This document shows positions 31,776 through 40,919 of a DNA stretch of 64,000 bases, piece after piece (the stretch's first letter is position 1; every line of letters starts with the position of its first letter). Origin of the DNA: Rhodococcus sp. ARC_M5 (lineage in GTDB: Bacteria; Actinomycetota; Actinomycetes; Mycobacteriales; Mycobacteriaceae); the NCBI RefSeq assembly GCF_022810405.1, contig NZ_JALGQE010000012.1, positions 62,001 to 126,000 on the forward strand, written 5' to 3'. The notes beneath the pieces were generated by a model that made no database searches, was not told the origin of the DNA, and saw only the letters and a program-made list of their open reading frames with translations. A program made the position numbers and the translations under genes.

Positions 31776-33140
31776 TCAGTCGCGGCCGATCCGGCCCAGC
31801 CTGCCCAGTACTGCCTGCATCTCGGTGCGTTCCGAGCGTGCCGCCCATGGGCGCTGCCGATTTCTTCCTCGCATCTGCATCACGGCCCCGGTCAGAAGGT
31901 CACCGTTGGGGGCGAAGTGCACCCGCACGTTGTCGTTCGGTGAACGCCCCAACGCGAAACCCGGGTAGCCGCTGCAGAATCCGTGCGGAAACAACGGGGC
32001 ATCGGGATCGTTGTACTTGCCGCCGACGAACACCGGGCCCCCGGTGCGGAAATCACGGCACTGCGCGATGAATCCATGGAAGGCACGATCCTTCTCACGT
32101 CCGTAGTAGGCGATACCCACCCTCCCGGACCCCGTGGCGGTGATCGCACCGAAGCGGGCATCACGCACCCCCGGTGCCGATACCACCACCGGCCTCGACC
32201 AGCTCACCGCACCGTCGGAAGACCATGCTGCATGCAACAATCCGTCGCGGTCCGGCCACACCGCGTACACGTTTCCGTCGTCGTCGACCGCCATCGACTC
32301 CGGTAGCAGATAGCGCGATCCGTGTAGCAGAAAGTGCAGAGCATTGTGATATTTGGCCAGTGCCGAACCCGGCACCATTCGAACGTTCCAGCTCAGGCCC
32401 TCGTCGTGACTGACTGCAACGGCGAACCGTCGACCGTAGCGGCCACCGATGTAGACGGTGCCGTCCGGACCGACGACGCCCTTGCCGAACGAGACGTACT
32501 CCCGGCTCGGCAGGCCGGGGATGTTCTTCGGGTCGATGTCGAAACCTCCGGCCACCTCCCACTTCACACCGCCGTCGAAGGACCGCCAGATCATCTGACG
32601 GGTGACGTTGATCAGTGGCCGGACTCGCATCGAGAACGGCGTCGGCGCGGAGAGATACGTGATCCTCCCCTCGCGTGAAGGACGTGGCCCAGCGAATACT
32701 TTGGCGTCCATCCTGGCCTTCGACGCCACTTTCCTCGTGCGCCAGGTTTCGCCGCGATCGTCGGTGACTCCGAGCACGAATCCAGTCCTCAGCGGGTGCG
32801 GGGACAGCGCATCGAATCGGCCGGCATGCAGATACAGTCGGTCGTCGACGTCGTCGAAATACATGTAGGGCCGATGTCGGCTGTTCTGCACGCCCTGCGG
32901 AACCGATGCGCGCCACGACTTTCCGAAGTCGGACGACCGCAGCACACCGATGCCGTCGACGGTGAAAGCGGGGGCAAGGAACACGGTGTTGTCGGCCGCG
33001 ACACCGAGCGTGCAGGCCGCGGAGCCGTACTCGGTGTACGAGACGTCGGTGACGTAGTCGGCCGACGCGGCCGCGTTGGTCGACGAACGCAGTCCTGCCC
33101 GATAGCCCGAGGCGACTCTCGGCGTCACGATACCCACCAT
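31776..33140 (-). CDS. Sialidase/exo-alpha-sialidase-like BNR-repeat protein
   Basis: This 454-residue six-bladed beta-propeller candidate has five Asp-boxes (S/T-x-D-x-G-x-x-W-like): SSDFGKSW near residue 69, TDDRGETW near 126, SFDGGVKW near 185, SHDEGLSW near 250 and SSDGAVSW near 320. It resembles neuraminidase-fold proteins, but the arginine triad was not verified. No signal peptide is evident from the first available start, which is odd for this class; the N-terminus may be misplaced or shortened by a frameshift. The gene shares a bidirectional terminator with its convergent neighbour. Confidence 0.75.
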   Translation of the reverse strand: MVGIVTPRVASGYRAGLRSSTNAAASADYVTDVSYTEYGSAACTLGVAADNTVFLAPAFTVDGIGVLRSSDFGKSWRASVPQGVQNSRHRPYMYFDDVDDRLYLHAGRFDALSPHPLRTGFVLGVTDDRGETWRTRKVASKARMDAKVFAGPRPSREGRITYLSAPTPFSMRVRPLINVTRQMIWRSFDGGVKWEVAGGFDIDPKNIPGLPSREYVSFGKGVVGPDGTVYIGGRYGRRFAVAVSHDEGLSWNVRMVPGSALAKYHNALHFLLHGSRYLLPESMAVDDDGNVYAVWPDRDGLLHAAWSSDGAVSWSRPVVVSAPGVRDARFGAITATGSGRVGIAYYGREKDRAFHGFIAQCRDFRTGGPVFVGGKYNDPDAPLFPHGFCSGYPGFALGRSPNDNVRVHFAPNGDLLTGAVMQMRGRNRQRPWAARSERTEMQAVLGRLGRIGRD

Positions 33141-33320
33141 GCGGTGTCACGGCGTCGCGAACACAGGGCTGGTCGATGCACTGGCCAAGGCTAGCGCCGA
33201 TAGTGCCGGTAGACGGCGAGGCCATCGAAGAAGTTCCCGGCCGGTCGTGGTGACAGTTCACAGATCAGTACCGGACAGTCTGTAGTCCACAGGTGCGTGG
33301 AGGGAGAATAGGCTTGGCGC

Positions 33321-34688
33321 GTGCCCCGCATTCGAGCCGACAGCCGTCGCCGCGAATCGACACGACTGCATCCGGCGGATGCACGCGCATACTGGATGGC
33401 GTCGAAGATTCCCAGTGACCAATTCCTGCTGTACTGCTTCGATCACGGCTCCGCGGACATCGATACCGAGGTGACGCGACTGCACGAGCGCAGCGGTCGC
33501 ATCGAGGTATTGCGCACGCGCATCACCGACGCGGCTTTCGGCCTCGAGTATCCCCACTGGACCGAGGCGAGTCCGCCCTCCGATGCGATCTCCGTCCACC
33601 GGACAGCCCGCACCTGGCCGGAGTGTCTCGATGCGGTCGCTGCGTCGTTCCGACGGCAGGTCGACCCCCGAGATTCCGTGTGGCACCTGCACCTGTATCC
33701 GAACATCGTCGACGCTCCCGGCGGCACGGCCCTCGTTGCGGTGCTCCAGCTTTCGCACGCAGCTGCCGACGGAACACTGGCATCGCGGATTGCCCGTGAC
33801 CTGTTCGGCACGCATTCCATTGCGGCATCACCGGCCCGCACAGAGCCTCCGGTCGTATGCGAGATGGCATCCTCAGCCCTTGCCGCTGTCGCTCTTCCGC
33901 TTCGACTGGCACAGATGGTTCGCGGCGGCGTCCGTGCCCGACGCGACGCGCTCGACCTCGAGCAGGGCACCGACTCGGGGGCGATCCCACCGCCCGCGCC
34001 CTCCCGCGCCCTGACCGCCCTCGACGTTGCGCCCACCGGCCGGACCTCCGTGCGCACCATCGTGCTCCCGAAGGCCGACGTGCACTGTGGCGGTACCACC
34101 GTCACCACCTTCGTGCTGACCGCAATCTCCGTTGCGCTGCAATGCTTTCTCGGAGATTCGGTGGATCTGGCCGCCGAGGTCACCCTTGCCCGGGACGCAC
34201 GAGCCGACGCTCGCAACAATTTCGGGAACGTCGGCGTCGGTTTGTTCACCTCCGAATCCGACATCCGCAGCCGAAGCATTCTGATCTCGGCGGATCTGGC
34301 GGCCCGCAGACACCGCGCGAATCATTCACTGTCGGAGGCTGCCCGCTCGTCACAGGACGACGTCGAAGCACATGTGCCGGCATTTCTGGCCGAGTGGGGC
34401 GTCGCGCAGTTCGATCCCACCGCCGTCCCGTCGACGGTCACCGGGAACACCGTCGTGTCCAGCGTCTCGCGTGGTGCCGCAGACCTCGCTCTCGGCGGCG
34501 GCTGCGTCCGATTCACCGCGGGCTTTCCCGCCCTGTCACCTGCCATGAGCCTGACCCACGGAGTCCACGGCATCGGCGATACCGTCACGGTCGGCATCAC
34601 GTCCAACAGCGCAGCCGTGCCGGACCCCGATGGCTACGAGGCGCTCCTGCGGGATTCCCTCGACGAGGTACGCGTCGCACTGGGATGA
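33321..34688 (+). CDS. WS/DGAT-like acyltransferase
   Basis: This 455-residue protein of the CoA-dependent acyltransferase/condensation fold has the HHxxxDG-type active site as LSHAAADG, with H146 and D150 conserved and the first His replaced by Ser. The second-half motif RNNFGNVGVGLF resembles the DUF1298 ND-region of wax-ester synthase/diacylglycerol acyltransferases. It probably transfers an acyl group from acyl-CoA to an alcohol or diacylglycerol at the membrane. It starts at GTG 33321 and may be cotranscribed with the following esterase gene. The call rests on motifs, and the acceptor is unknown. Confidence 0.72.
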   Translation: MPRIRADSRRRESTRLHPADARAYWMASKIPSDQFLLYCFDHGSADIDTEVTRLHERSGRIEVLRTRITDAAFGLEYPHWTEASPPSDAISVHRTARTWPECLDAVAASFRRQVDPRDSVWHLHLYPNIVDAPGGTALVAVLQLSHAAADGTLASRIARDLFGTHSIAASPARTEPPVVCEMASSALAAVALPLRLAQMVRGGVRARRDALDLEQGTDSGAIPPPAPSRALTALDVAPTGRTSVRTIVLPKADVHCGGTTVTTFVLTAISVALQCFLGDSVDLAAEVTLARDARADARNNFGNVGVGLFTSESDIRSRSILISADLAARRHRANHSLSEAARSSQDDVEAHVPAFLAEWGVAQFDPTAVPSTVTGNTVVSSVSRGAADLALGGGCVRFTAGFPALSPAMSLTHGVHGIGDTVTVGITSNSAAVPDPDGYEALLRDSLDEVRVALG

Positions 34689-34764
34689 ATCCGGATCGAA
34701 CTGCCAGACAGTTCTCAGCATTTGTCGGGCGTCGGGCTCAGGTTCCCCCACCAGACTGAGGGCC

Positions 34765-35634
34765 ATGAGCCAGGAGAAGGTGACCGTACTCGCCGTCGGA
34801 GGTACCGGGGAATCACATCCGTCCGACCACCGGACGCGGGTGACGGGCCTGCTGTCCTGTGTGGTCGCCGAACTCGACGACCGCTTCGTCGGCCGGTGGG
34901 TCGGCTATCCGGCGTCCTACGGACCGGTCGCGCTCGGCGGTCTGTGCTTCCGACACAGCGCAGAACTCGGTGTTCGACGCCTGCGTCGTGCACTGGAAAC
35001 CACGGCGGGGCCGATTGCGCTGATCGGCTACTCGCAGGGAGCGACGGTGGTGCGCGAAGTCCTCGGCCTCGTCCACGACGGGACGATCGACGGCAGCCGC
35101 ATCGTTGCCGCAGGTCTGATTTCCGATCCTCAGCAGCCGGTGGGTGCCGTCGACGGATGCACCGGGCGTGGCGTCGCAGGCGCGGGTCCTGCTCTGCCCG
35201 AGTCGATTCCGGTCGAGTGGATCGGCCTCGCCTCGGACATGATCTGCAACGCCAGCGACGACAGCCTCGTCCGCGACATCGCCGACCTGACCCGATGGAT
35301 GTCGTTCCGCACCCCGAAGACATGGCTACGTGAACTGTGGAACCTCGTGCGCAGCAACAGTTTCCAGAACGCTACCCGAACTCGCCTTCGCCCCTCGCAG
35401 TGGACGAAGGATGTTCGACGCCTCCGCACCGCGGCCGGCGAAGTGGCCGGCTACCTGCCGCAGTCGTTGCGCTGGAATCGATTCGAGTGGTCGAATCCCG
35501 GCGGTGGCCGCCACATCGCGTACGCGCGGGAGGACTATGCAGGTGGACTGACCGGCTGCCAGGTTCTTGCGCGCTGGCTCGGTGAGCAGCACGAGCGGAT
35601 CGGCACGTCACTGCAACAGTCGAAAGTTGCCTGA
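34765..35634 (+). CDS. Cutinase/LysB-like serine esterase
   Basis: This 289-residue alpha/beta-hydrolase has the nucleophile elbow GPIALIGYSQGATVV (S90) and, before it, the stretch VGYPASYGPVALGG. Together these resemble mycobacteriophage lysin B and actinobacterial cutinase-like esterases, which cleave mycolyl-arabinogalactan or lipid esters. No signal peptide is visible, as in phage LysB. No phage genes surround it. ATG 34765 is the natural start. The pairing with a WS/DGAT-like gene suggests lipid-ester turnover, which is inference. Confidence 0.7.
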   Translation: MSQEKVTVLAVGGTGESHPSDHRTRVTGLLSCVVAELDDRFVGRWVGYPASYGPVALGGLCFRHSAELGVRRLRRALETTAGPIALIGYSQGATVVREVLGLVHDGTIDGSRIVAAGLISDPQQPVGAVDGCTGRGVAGAGPALPESIPVEWIGLASDMICNASDDSLVRDIADLTRWMSFRTPKTWLRELWNLVRSNSFQNATRTRLRPSQWTKDVRRLRTAAGEVAGYLPQSLRWNRFEWSNPGGGRHIAYAREDYAGGLTGCQVLARWLGEQHERIGTSLQQSKVA

Positions 35635-35661
35635 GCCTGTTCTCGAAATCCGGTTTCGATA

Positions 35662-36021
35662 TCAGCTTCGCTTGCACAGGCAGAAGATGTGCCCGGCCGG
35701 ATCACGGAACACCCAGAACGAGGGCTGCGCGTCGTCGATGAGTTCGGCCCCGGCGTCGACGACGAAATCCCTGGCCTGTTCCATGTCGTCCACCACTAGG
35801 TCGAGGTGGATCTTGATGCCCTCGTTCGGCCAGTCGATGGGGGTGAAGTCCGCTGCCTTCTGAAAAGCGAGGCGCAGTTCGCCGGGACCGTGCGCCACCA
35901 CCCAGTCGCCGTCGTCGCGCACCGGCTCCCATCCGAGGATGGTGCTGTAGAAACGGCCGAGCGCAGCCGGATCCGGGCAGTCGAGCACGGTGTAGTCGAC
36001 GGTGATCCTCGGTGGCGTCAT
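35662..36021 (-). CDS. VOC family (glyoxalase/bleomycin-resistance fold) protein
   Basis: This 119-residue single VOC domain has VDYTVLDCPDPAALGRFYSTILGWEPV at the start and FRDPAGHIFCLCKRS at the end, the two halves of the beta-alpha-beta-beta-beta repeat. Metal ligands and substrate are not assignable. ATG 36021 is used; 43 bp separate it from the divergent GT2 start. It is convergent with the LysB-like esterase gene. Confidence 0.85.
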   Translation of the reverse strand: MTPPRITVDYTVLDCPDPAALGRFYSTILGWEPVRDDGDWVVAHGPGELRLAFQKAADFTPIDWPNEGIKIHLDLVVDDMEQARDFVVDAGAELIDDAQPSFWVFRDPAGHIFCLCKRS

Positions 36022-36064
36022 GGCGGACAGAGTAGCGGGACTCGACCGGGTAGCGTCAACATAC

Positions 36065-36964
36065 ATGCCAGTCGGTTTTGTATCAGTGATCGTGCCGTGC
36101 TTCGACGGCCTGCCGGACCTCGACGTTCAGCTTGCCGCGCTCGCCGCCCAGAATTACCACGGAGAGTTCGAGGTGATCATCAGCGACAACGGGTCCACCG
36201 ATGGATTGCGCGAGCATCTCGAGCAGCTGGAGTCTCCGTTGGATCTCCGCTGGATCGACAGCTCCGACGTCAGGGGCACCCCACACGCGCGGAACGCCGG
36301 CATCGAGGCCGCTCGTGGAGACTTCCTCGTCTTCACCGACCAGGACGATGCCGTGTATCCGAATTGGCTCACCGCGCTCGCCCGAGCCGCAGAGACGTAC
36401 GACGCCGTCGGCGGTCCGATCGAGGTGCGGACGCTGAACTCACCGGAGGTGGCGACATGGCGCGTGGTGCCTGCACCGGACGATCGATTCGAGACGACGT
36501 ATCTGCCGTACGCCCACGGGAACAACTTCGGAATGTGGCGGCACGTCGTCGATCGAGTGGGCACGTTCGACGAGAGCTTCCTCGGTGGCGGTGAGGACGC
36601 AGACATCTCATGGCGAATTCAGGAGGCAGGCCTCTCCCTCGGCCACACCCCCGACGCGCTCGTTGCCTACCGCCTGAGGACGACGGTTCGCGCCGCGTTC
36701 CATCAGGGCGTCGGCTACGGCCGTTCCGCCTGGGAGGTCACCCACAAGCACGAGCAGAACGGAGCCCGTCAACCCCATCTCCGTGAGATGGGGTTGTTCG
36801 CCTACGGGCTGGCGTTGCGCAATCCCTGGTTGCCCAAGCGCCTGTCACCGCTACCGAAGGGAATGTGGGCGATGAGCATGGGAACTGTGTACGGATCGCT
36901 GTCGCCGAGGATGCGGCACGCCCTGACGAACTTCCGGCTCAGCCGCCGAGCGCAGGGGCAATAG
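36065..36964 (+). CDS. Glycosyltransferase family 2
   Basis: This 299-residue GT-A glycosyltransferase has SVIVPCFDGLPDLDVQL at the start, the nucleotide-sugar motif IISDNGSTDG, the metal-binding FTDQDDAV and the acceptor-side GGGEDADISWRIQEAG. The C-terminus ends LRNPWLPKRLSPLPKGMW. It is a clear paralogue of the GT2 at 47728. A -10 TAGCGT (36051-36056) lies 8 nt before ATG 36065, so it is probably leaderless. It likely transfers sugar to a cell-surface polysaccharide. Its last 26 bp overlap the convergent Ag85-like gene. The ORF contains a perfect 12-bp stem-loop. Confidence 0.87.
   Translation: MPVGFVSVIVPCFDGLPDLDVQLAALAAQNYHGEFEVIISDNGSTDGLREHLEQLESPLDLRWIDSSDVRGTPHARNAGIEAARGDFLVFTDQDDAVYPNWLTALARAAETYDAVGGPIEVRTLNSPEVATWRVVPAPDDRFETTYLPYAHGNNFGMWRHVVDRVGTFDESFLGGGEDADISWRIQEAGLSLGHTPDALVAYRLRTTVRAAFHQGVGYGRSAWEVTHKHEQNGARQPHLREMGLFAYGLALRNPWLPKRLSPLPKGMWAMSMGTVYGSLSPRMRHALTNFRLSRRAQGQ
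36770..36796. other. 12-bp perfect stem-loop inside the GT2 coding region
   Basis: CAACCCCATCTC (36770-36781) and GAGATGGGGTTG (36785-36796) form a perfect hairpin with a 3-nt loop, within the codons for RQPHLREMGLFA. The paralogue has a different hairpin at the aligned position (48421-48439). Confidence 0.8.
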
Positions 36965-37901
36965 TCTCGAACCACGCATCGTGCAGGTGCTGCTCCCAGT
37001 GGTTCCACCAGTGCACACCGGTACCGGTGATCTTGACGTTGGGTCGACCGCCTGCCGCCTGCAGCAACGGAACGAATGCACGGCTGCTCATGCCGGCTGC
37101 CGTCTCGAGCGGCACCATCTGCGCGAACCTGACGGGGTCGAAGCGGCTGCTCGCCGGGTTGAACACAGGGTCCGTAGCCGGTGAGCCGCTCCCCGAGGAG
37201 ACGAAGACTGCCGTGTTGCGCAGTGCGCCCACGTTCAGCGACGGGTCGTTACGGATCCAGTCCGCGGACGGCCAGGTGCCCCACATGTTGCGCGCGTTGC
37301 CGCCCATTTCGCCGACGGCGACCGAGATGCCCTGCGCGAACCCGGGGCTGCTCGCCGTCGGGTAGCCGCTGAACGACGCCACCGCCTTGTAGAAATCCGG
37401 ACGATGCGCGGCCAGGTTGAGCGCGGAGGTTCCGCTCATCGACAGTCCTGCGACGGCATTGTTGACGTTGTCACTGCCGAACCGATCGGCCATGACGGGC
37501 GGCAGCTCCTGAGTGAGGAAGGTTTCCCACTTCACCCGTCCGAGCTTGGGGTCGTCGCGCTGCCAGTCGGAGTAGAAGGTTCCGCCGCCGCCGAACGGAA
37601 TGACCACGTTGACGTGCTTGTCGGCGAAGAAGCGCTCGACGTCGGTCTCGATGAGCCAGCCGCTGTTGTCCTCGGGTGCGCGCAGGCCGTCGAGCAGATA
37701 CAGCGTGGGCGCTGGTCCGCCCCCGGCAGCTGTGAGCACCTTGATCGGGATGTCCTTGTCCATCGACGGCGAGTAGACGTAGACGAGCTCGGAGTCGGCC
37801 TTCGCCACACCGGTCCCCATCAGCACCGTTGCCATCGTGGCGACCAACACCGCCACCACAGCGAGCACCAGACTTCGCATCCGAGCATGCAGCATGAACA
37901 T
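36939..37901 (-). CDS. Antigen 85-like secreted esterase/mycolyltransferase
   Basis: This 320-residue exported alpha/beta-hydrolase has a signal peptide of ~35 residues (cleavage near AKADS) and the Ag85-type strand VYSPSMDKDIPIKVL. The lid region is FFADKHVNVVIPFGGGGTFYSDW, the nucleophile is S154 in AGLSMSGTSA, and the C-terminal histidine appears as GVHWWNHW. Ag85 proteins transfer mycolates between trehalose monomycolate and arabinogalactan or trehalose. A paralogue lies at 51694. The exact acceptor is unknown. Confidence 0.87.
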   Translation of the reverse strand: MFMLHARMRSLVLAVVAVLVATMATVLMGTGVAKADSELVYVYSPSMDKDIPIKVLTAAGGGPAPTLYLLDGLRAPEDNSGWLIETDVERFFADKHVNVVIPFGGGGTFYSDWQRDDPKLGRVKWETFLTQELPPVMADRFGSDNVNNAVAGLSMSGTSALNLAAHRPDFYKAVASFSGYPTASSPGFAQGISVAVGEMGGNARNMWGTWPSADWIRNDPSLNVGALRNTAVFVSSGSGSPATDPVFNPASSRFDPVRFAQMVPLETAAGMSSRAFVPLLQAAGGRPNVKITGTGVHWWNHWEQHLHDAWFETIAPALGG

Positions 37902-37969
37902 TGTCCCCTTGTTCGTATCCAGCCGACCGTCTCGGGGAGGGTAACAGCCCGGTCACGGCATCGCCTCTT

Positions 37970-39883
37970 CTAGCGCAGCGGGCTGTCGACGATCCACCAC
38001 GCCGCGTAGGGCGGCAACCACACCGAGCCGGCGTCGTCGACCCCCAGATCGTGCTGCGAGAGCACCTCGACCGGGGCCGGAATTCCGAGTTCGATGAGCT
38101 GCGCGTGCGGGAACGACCGGTGTTCGGCCGTCACGTTGTAGAGGGCGACCAGGGTGCCGCTGGGATGCCGCCTGCGCACCACGAGCAGACCGTCGTCCGA
38201 TTCGCTCTGCACGTCCACCGGTGCCTCGGCGTGCAACATCGGCAGACCGGCGCGCACCTTCGCAATGCGCGCGATACCGTCGAACACTCGTTGCGCGTCA
38301 CTCCCCTGCTGGAATCGGCCGGCGCGGTCGGCGTCGGTCACGCGGGGACGATGCACCCACCGATTGTCCCCGGCGTGAGCGGGTTCGTCGGCCCAGTTCG
38401 GGTCGCCAGGGGAACCGAGCTCGTCGCCGCCCCACACGACCGGAATCCCACCCCACCCGGCGATGACGGCGTGCGCCAGGAAGATTCGCCCGAATGCGCC
38501 GTCGGGATCCAGGCGGGACGGTCCGAGGCCGGTGAGCGCGGCCGCGGTTCCGCTGATCCGGCGGTCGCCGGTGTCCGGGTTGTACTGGAACACCAGGCCT
38601 TCGGCCCAGGAGCCGTCGAATTCCCCGGAGTACCAGTCGGCCAAGAAGTGGCGATGGCCTGCGCCCGAGAGCCCGAGTGACGCTGCGTCCCCGTCGTCGA
38701 TGGCCCAGCCGATGTCGTCGTGGCAGCGAACATAGGTCACCCAGGTGCCACTCGGCGGAGTCGGCGGGAGTGCGGACAGGGCGTGACGCGCCAAAGCCGT
38801 ACTGCCCGTTGCCAACATCGACCACACCTGCACCATCAGCGAGTTGTGGTACGCGATGTCCGAGACGCGCCCGGTGTGCCGCCCCTGTCCCAGGTACGGC
38901 AGCAGGTCGCGGGGTCCGACGATCGCCTCGGCCTTGAAGAGCGTGGCCGGAGCAGCGAGTCGGGCGGTGGCGCGCAGGGCCTGGGTGATCGCATGCACCT
39001 CGGGTTGGTTCTGGCAGTTCGTGCCGAGCCGCTTCCACAGAAACGCGATCGCATCGAGCCGCAGCACTTCCACCCCGAGGTTGGCCAGATGCAGCACGAT
39101 GCTGGCGAACTCCTGCAGCACAGCAGGATTGGCCCAGTTCAGATCCCACTGCCATTCGTTGAACGTCGTCCACACCCATTCGCAGAGCGTGTCGTCGAAG
39201 GTGAAACTGCCGGGTGCGAAATCGGGAAACACCTCGGGAAGCGTGCGCTCGTACGAGTCCGGGGTGGTGCGATCGGGATAGATCAGAAAGTAGTCTCGAT
39301 ACCTCGGATCACCGGCACGCGCCTTCTCCGCCCATTCGTGTTCGCGAGCAACGTGATTGAGTACCAGATCGACCACAAGACTGATGCCGCGTCCGCGTAG
39401 CGTCTGCGCGAGCGCCCGCAAGTCCTCGTTGGTGCCGAGATCCTCGCGCACCGCGCGGTAGTCCATCACCGCGTATCCGCCGTCGTTGTCGCCGGGCCGC
39501 GGTTGCAGCAGCGGCATCAAGTGCAGGTAGGTGACGCCGAGCTCGGCCAGATGGTCGAGCCGTTCGCCCACTCCGCGCAACGTCTGTCCGTACCGGTCGA
39601 CGTAACAGGCGTAGCCGAACATGTCCGGCTGCTGAAACCAATCCGGTTCGAGCGATCGGCGCTGGTCGAGTCGGTGCAGATCCTCGGGGCGGGCGGCATA
39701 GGCGTGCGCTGCGATCTCCACCATGGTCGCTGCGACGGCGTCGGGATCGGGGTAGACGGCCGTGACCGCGTCGTGCAGATCGGGGAACCACTGCTCGAGT
39801 CGCAACTCGAACGTTTCCCGTCGGTGGGCGGGAAGTTCGGCGAGGATGTCGCGGGTGACGTCGGAGACGGCGGGGTGAACCAT
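37970..39883 (-). CDS. Amylosucrase (GH13_4)
   Basis: This 637-residue enzyme has the length of Neisseria amylosucrase, with an N-terminal helical domain, a (beta/alpha)8 barrel and a C-terminal beta domain. Catalytic residues are the nucleophile D277 (LRLDAIAF), the acid/base E319 (FKAEAIV) and the transition-state pair H388-D389 (CHDDIGW). It converts sucrose to alpha-1,4-glucan plus fructose, or isomerises or hydrolyses sucrose. There is no signal peptide, so it is cytoplasmic. It is monocistronic, and no sucrose transporter is adjacent. Trehalulose-type sucrose isomerases share the fold, but motifs and length favour amylosucrase. Confidence 0.88.
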   Translation of the reverse strand: MVHPAVSDVTRDILAELPAHRRETFELRLEQWFPDLHDAVTAVYPDPDAVAATMVEIAAHAYAARPEDLHRLDQRRSLEPDWFQQPDMFGYACYVDRYGQTLRGVGERLDHLAELGVTYLHLMPLLQPRPGDNDGGYAVMDYRAVREDLGTNEDLRALAQTLRGRGISLVVDLVLNHVAREHEWAEKARAGDPRYRDYFLIYPDRTTPDSYERTLPEVFPDFAPGSFTFDDTLCEWVWTTFNEWQWDLNWANPAVLQEFASIVLHLANLGVEVLRLDAIAFLWKRLGTNCQNQPEVHAITQALRATARLAAPATLFKAEAIVGPRDLLPYLGQGRHTGRVSDIAYHNSLMVQVWSMLATGSTALARHALSALPPTPPSGTWVTYVRCHDDIGWAIDDGDAASLGLSGAGHRHFLADWYSGEFDGSWAEGLVFQYNPDTGDRRISGTAAALTGLGPSRLDPDGAFGRIFLAHAVIAGWGGIPVVWGGDELGSPGDPNWADEPAHAGDNRWVHRPRVTDADRAGRFQQGSDAQRVFDGIARIAKVRAGLPMLHAEAPVDVQSESDDGLLVVRRRHPSGTLVALYNVTAEHRSFPHAQLIELGIPAPVEVLSQHDLGVDDAGSVWLPPYAAWWIVDSPLR

Positions 39884-39954
39884 GGACTCATTCTGGCATC
39901 GACCCCGGCGTGCGGACGCGCATACATCCGGTTACCGCGGGGTATCAGAGCGGC

Positions 39955-40914
39955 ATGTCATTGCTGACCCGCACGCTGGACACGATCCTCGACAGAGCAG
40001 TCGTTCCCGGATACTCCCGCATCGGTGCGACGGTGCGTCGACGGTTCTGGGCCGCGGATCCGACGCCCTTCCCCTCCCCCATCGACATGGTGGTGACCGG
40101 TGCGTCGTCCGGGTTGGGCGCAGCCACGGCGAAGGAACTGGCCAGGTTGGGGGCACGGGTCCACCTGGTCGGTAGGTCGGCCGATCGGCTGGAGTCCGCG
40201 GCCGCCGGCATCCGAGCCGAGGTGCCCGACGCCTCCCTCGTGGTACGCGAGTGCGATGTCAGCAATCTCGACTCCGTGGCCGAGTTGATCGCGGCTCTGG
40301 CGTCCGAGCTCACGTCGGTGCATGCTCTCGTGCACTGCGCCGGGGTGATGCCGGACGGGAGACAACTGTCTGCACAGGGACACGAATCTGCTTACGCCAC
40401 CCATGTTCTCGGGCCGGTGGCGTTGACGGTGGGACTGCGAGAGCTGTTCGACGCCGGATCTCGGGTCGTCTTCGTCTCCAGCGGCGGCATGTACCCGGTG
40501 CCGCTGCAGTCCGCGGACTTCGAATACGCGGACGGCAAATACTCCGGTATGACGGCATACGCCAGAACCAAACGCATGCAGGTGGTGGTGGCGGAGCAGT
40601 TGGCCGAACGCTTTTCGCTCGAAGACGATCCGGTGGTGCACAGCATGCACCCGGGCTGGGCGGCGACGCCCGGGGTCACCGGCTCGATGCCGTTGTTCGG
40701 TTCGGTGATGAAGCCGATTCTGCGGACCGCACGCGACGGGGCAGACACCATCGTCTGGCTCGTGGCAGCGGATCAGGCATTGACCAGCACCGGTACGTTC
40801 TGGCACGACCGGGCCCCGCGTCCGACTCATTACCCGTCCTGGCGTGGAGATTCACCACGCGTGCGAGATGCCTTGTGGGCAAGCGTGGTCGAGGCAACGG
40901 GCATCGAGCTCTGA
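39955..40914 (+). CDS. SDR family oxidoreductase (DHRS12-like)
   Basis: This 319-residue SDR has an N-terminal extension of ~40 residues before VTGASSGLGAATAKELARLGA. The cofactor-site arginine lies in VGRSADRL, the NNAG site is HCAGVMPDG, and the catalytic motifs are VFVSSGGMY and YARTK. The layout resembles DHRS12-type dehydrogenases in lipid metabolism. ATG 39955 is the start. The substrate is unknown. Confidence 0.82.
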   Translation: MSLLTRTLDTILDRAVVPGYSRIGATVRRRFWAADPTPFPSPIDMVVTGASSGLGAATAKELARLGARVHLVGRSADRLESAAAGIRAEVPDASLVVRECDVSNLDSVAELIAALASELTSVHALVHCAGVMPDGRQLSAQGHESAYATHVLGPVALTVGLRELFDAGSRVVFVSSGGMYPVPLQSADFEYADGKYSGMTAYARTKRMQVVVAEQLAERFSLEDDPVVHSMHPGWAATPGVTGSMPLFGSVMKPILRTARDGADTIVWLVAADQALTSTGTFWHDRAPRPTHYPSWRGDSPRVRDALWASVVEATGIEL

Positions 40915-40919
40915 CGGCT

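Noticed and set aside
34765..35634. Prophage remnant suggested by the LysB-like esterase
   Set aside because: No holin, endolysin, terminase, integrase or attachment repeats nearby; it is treated as a host gene.
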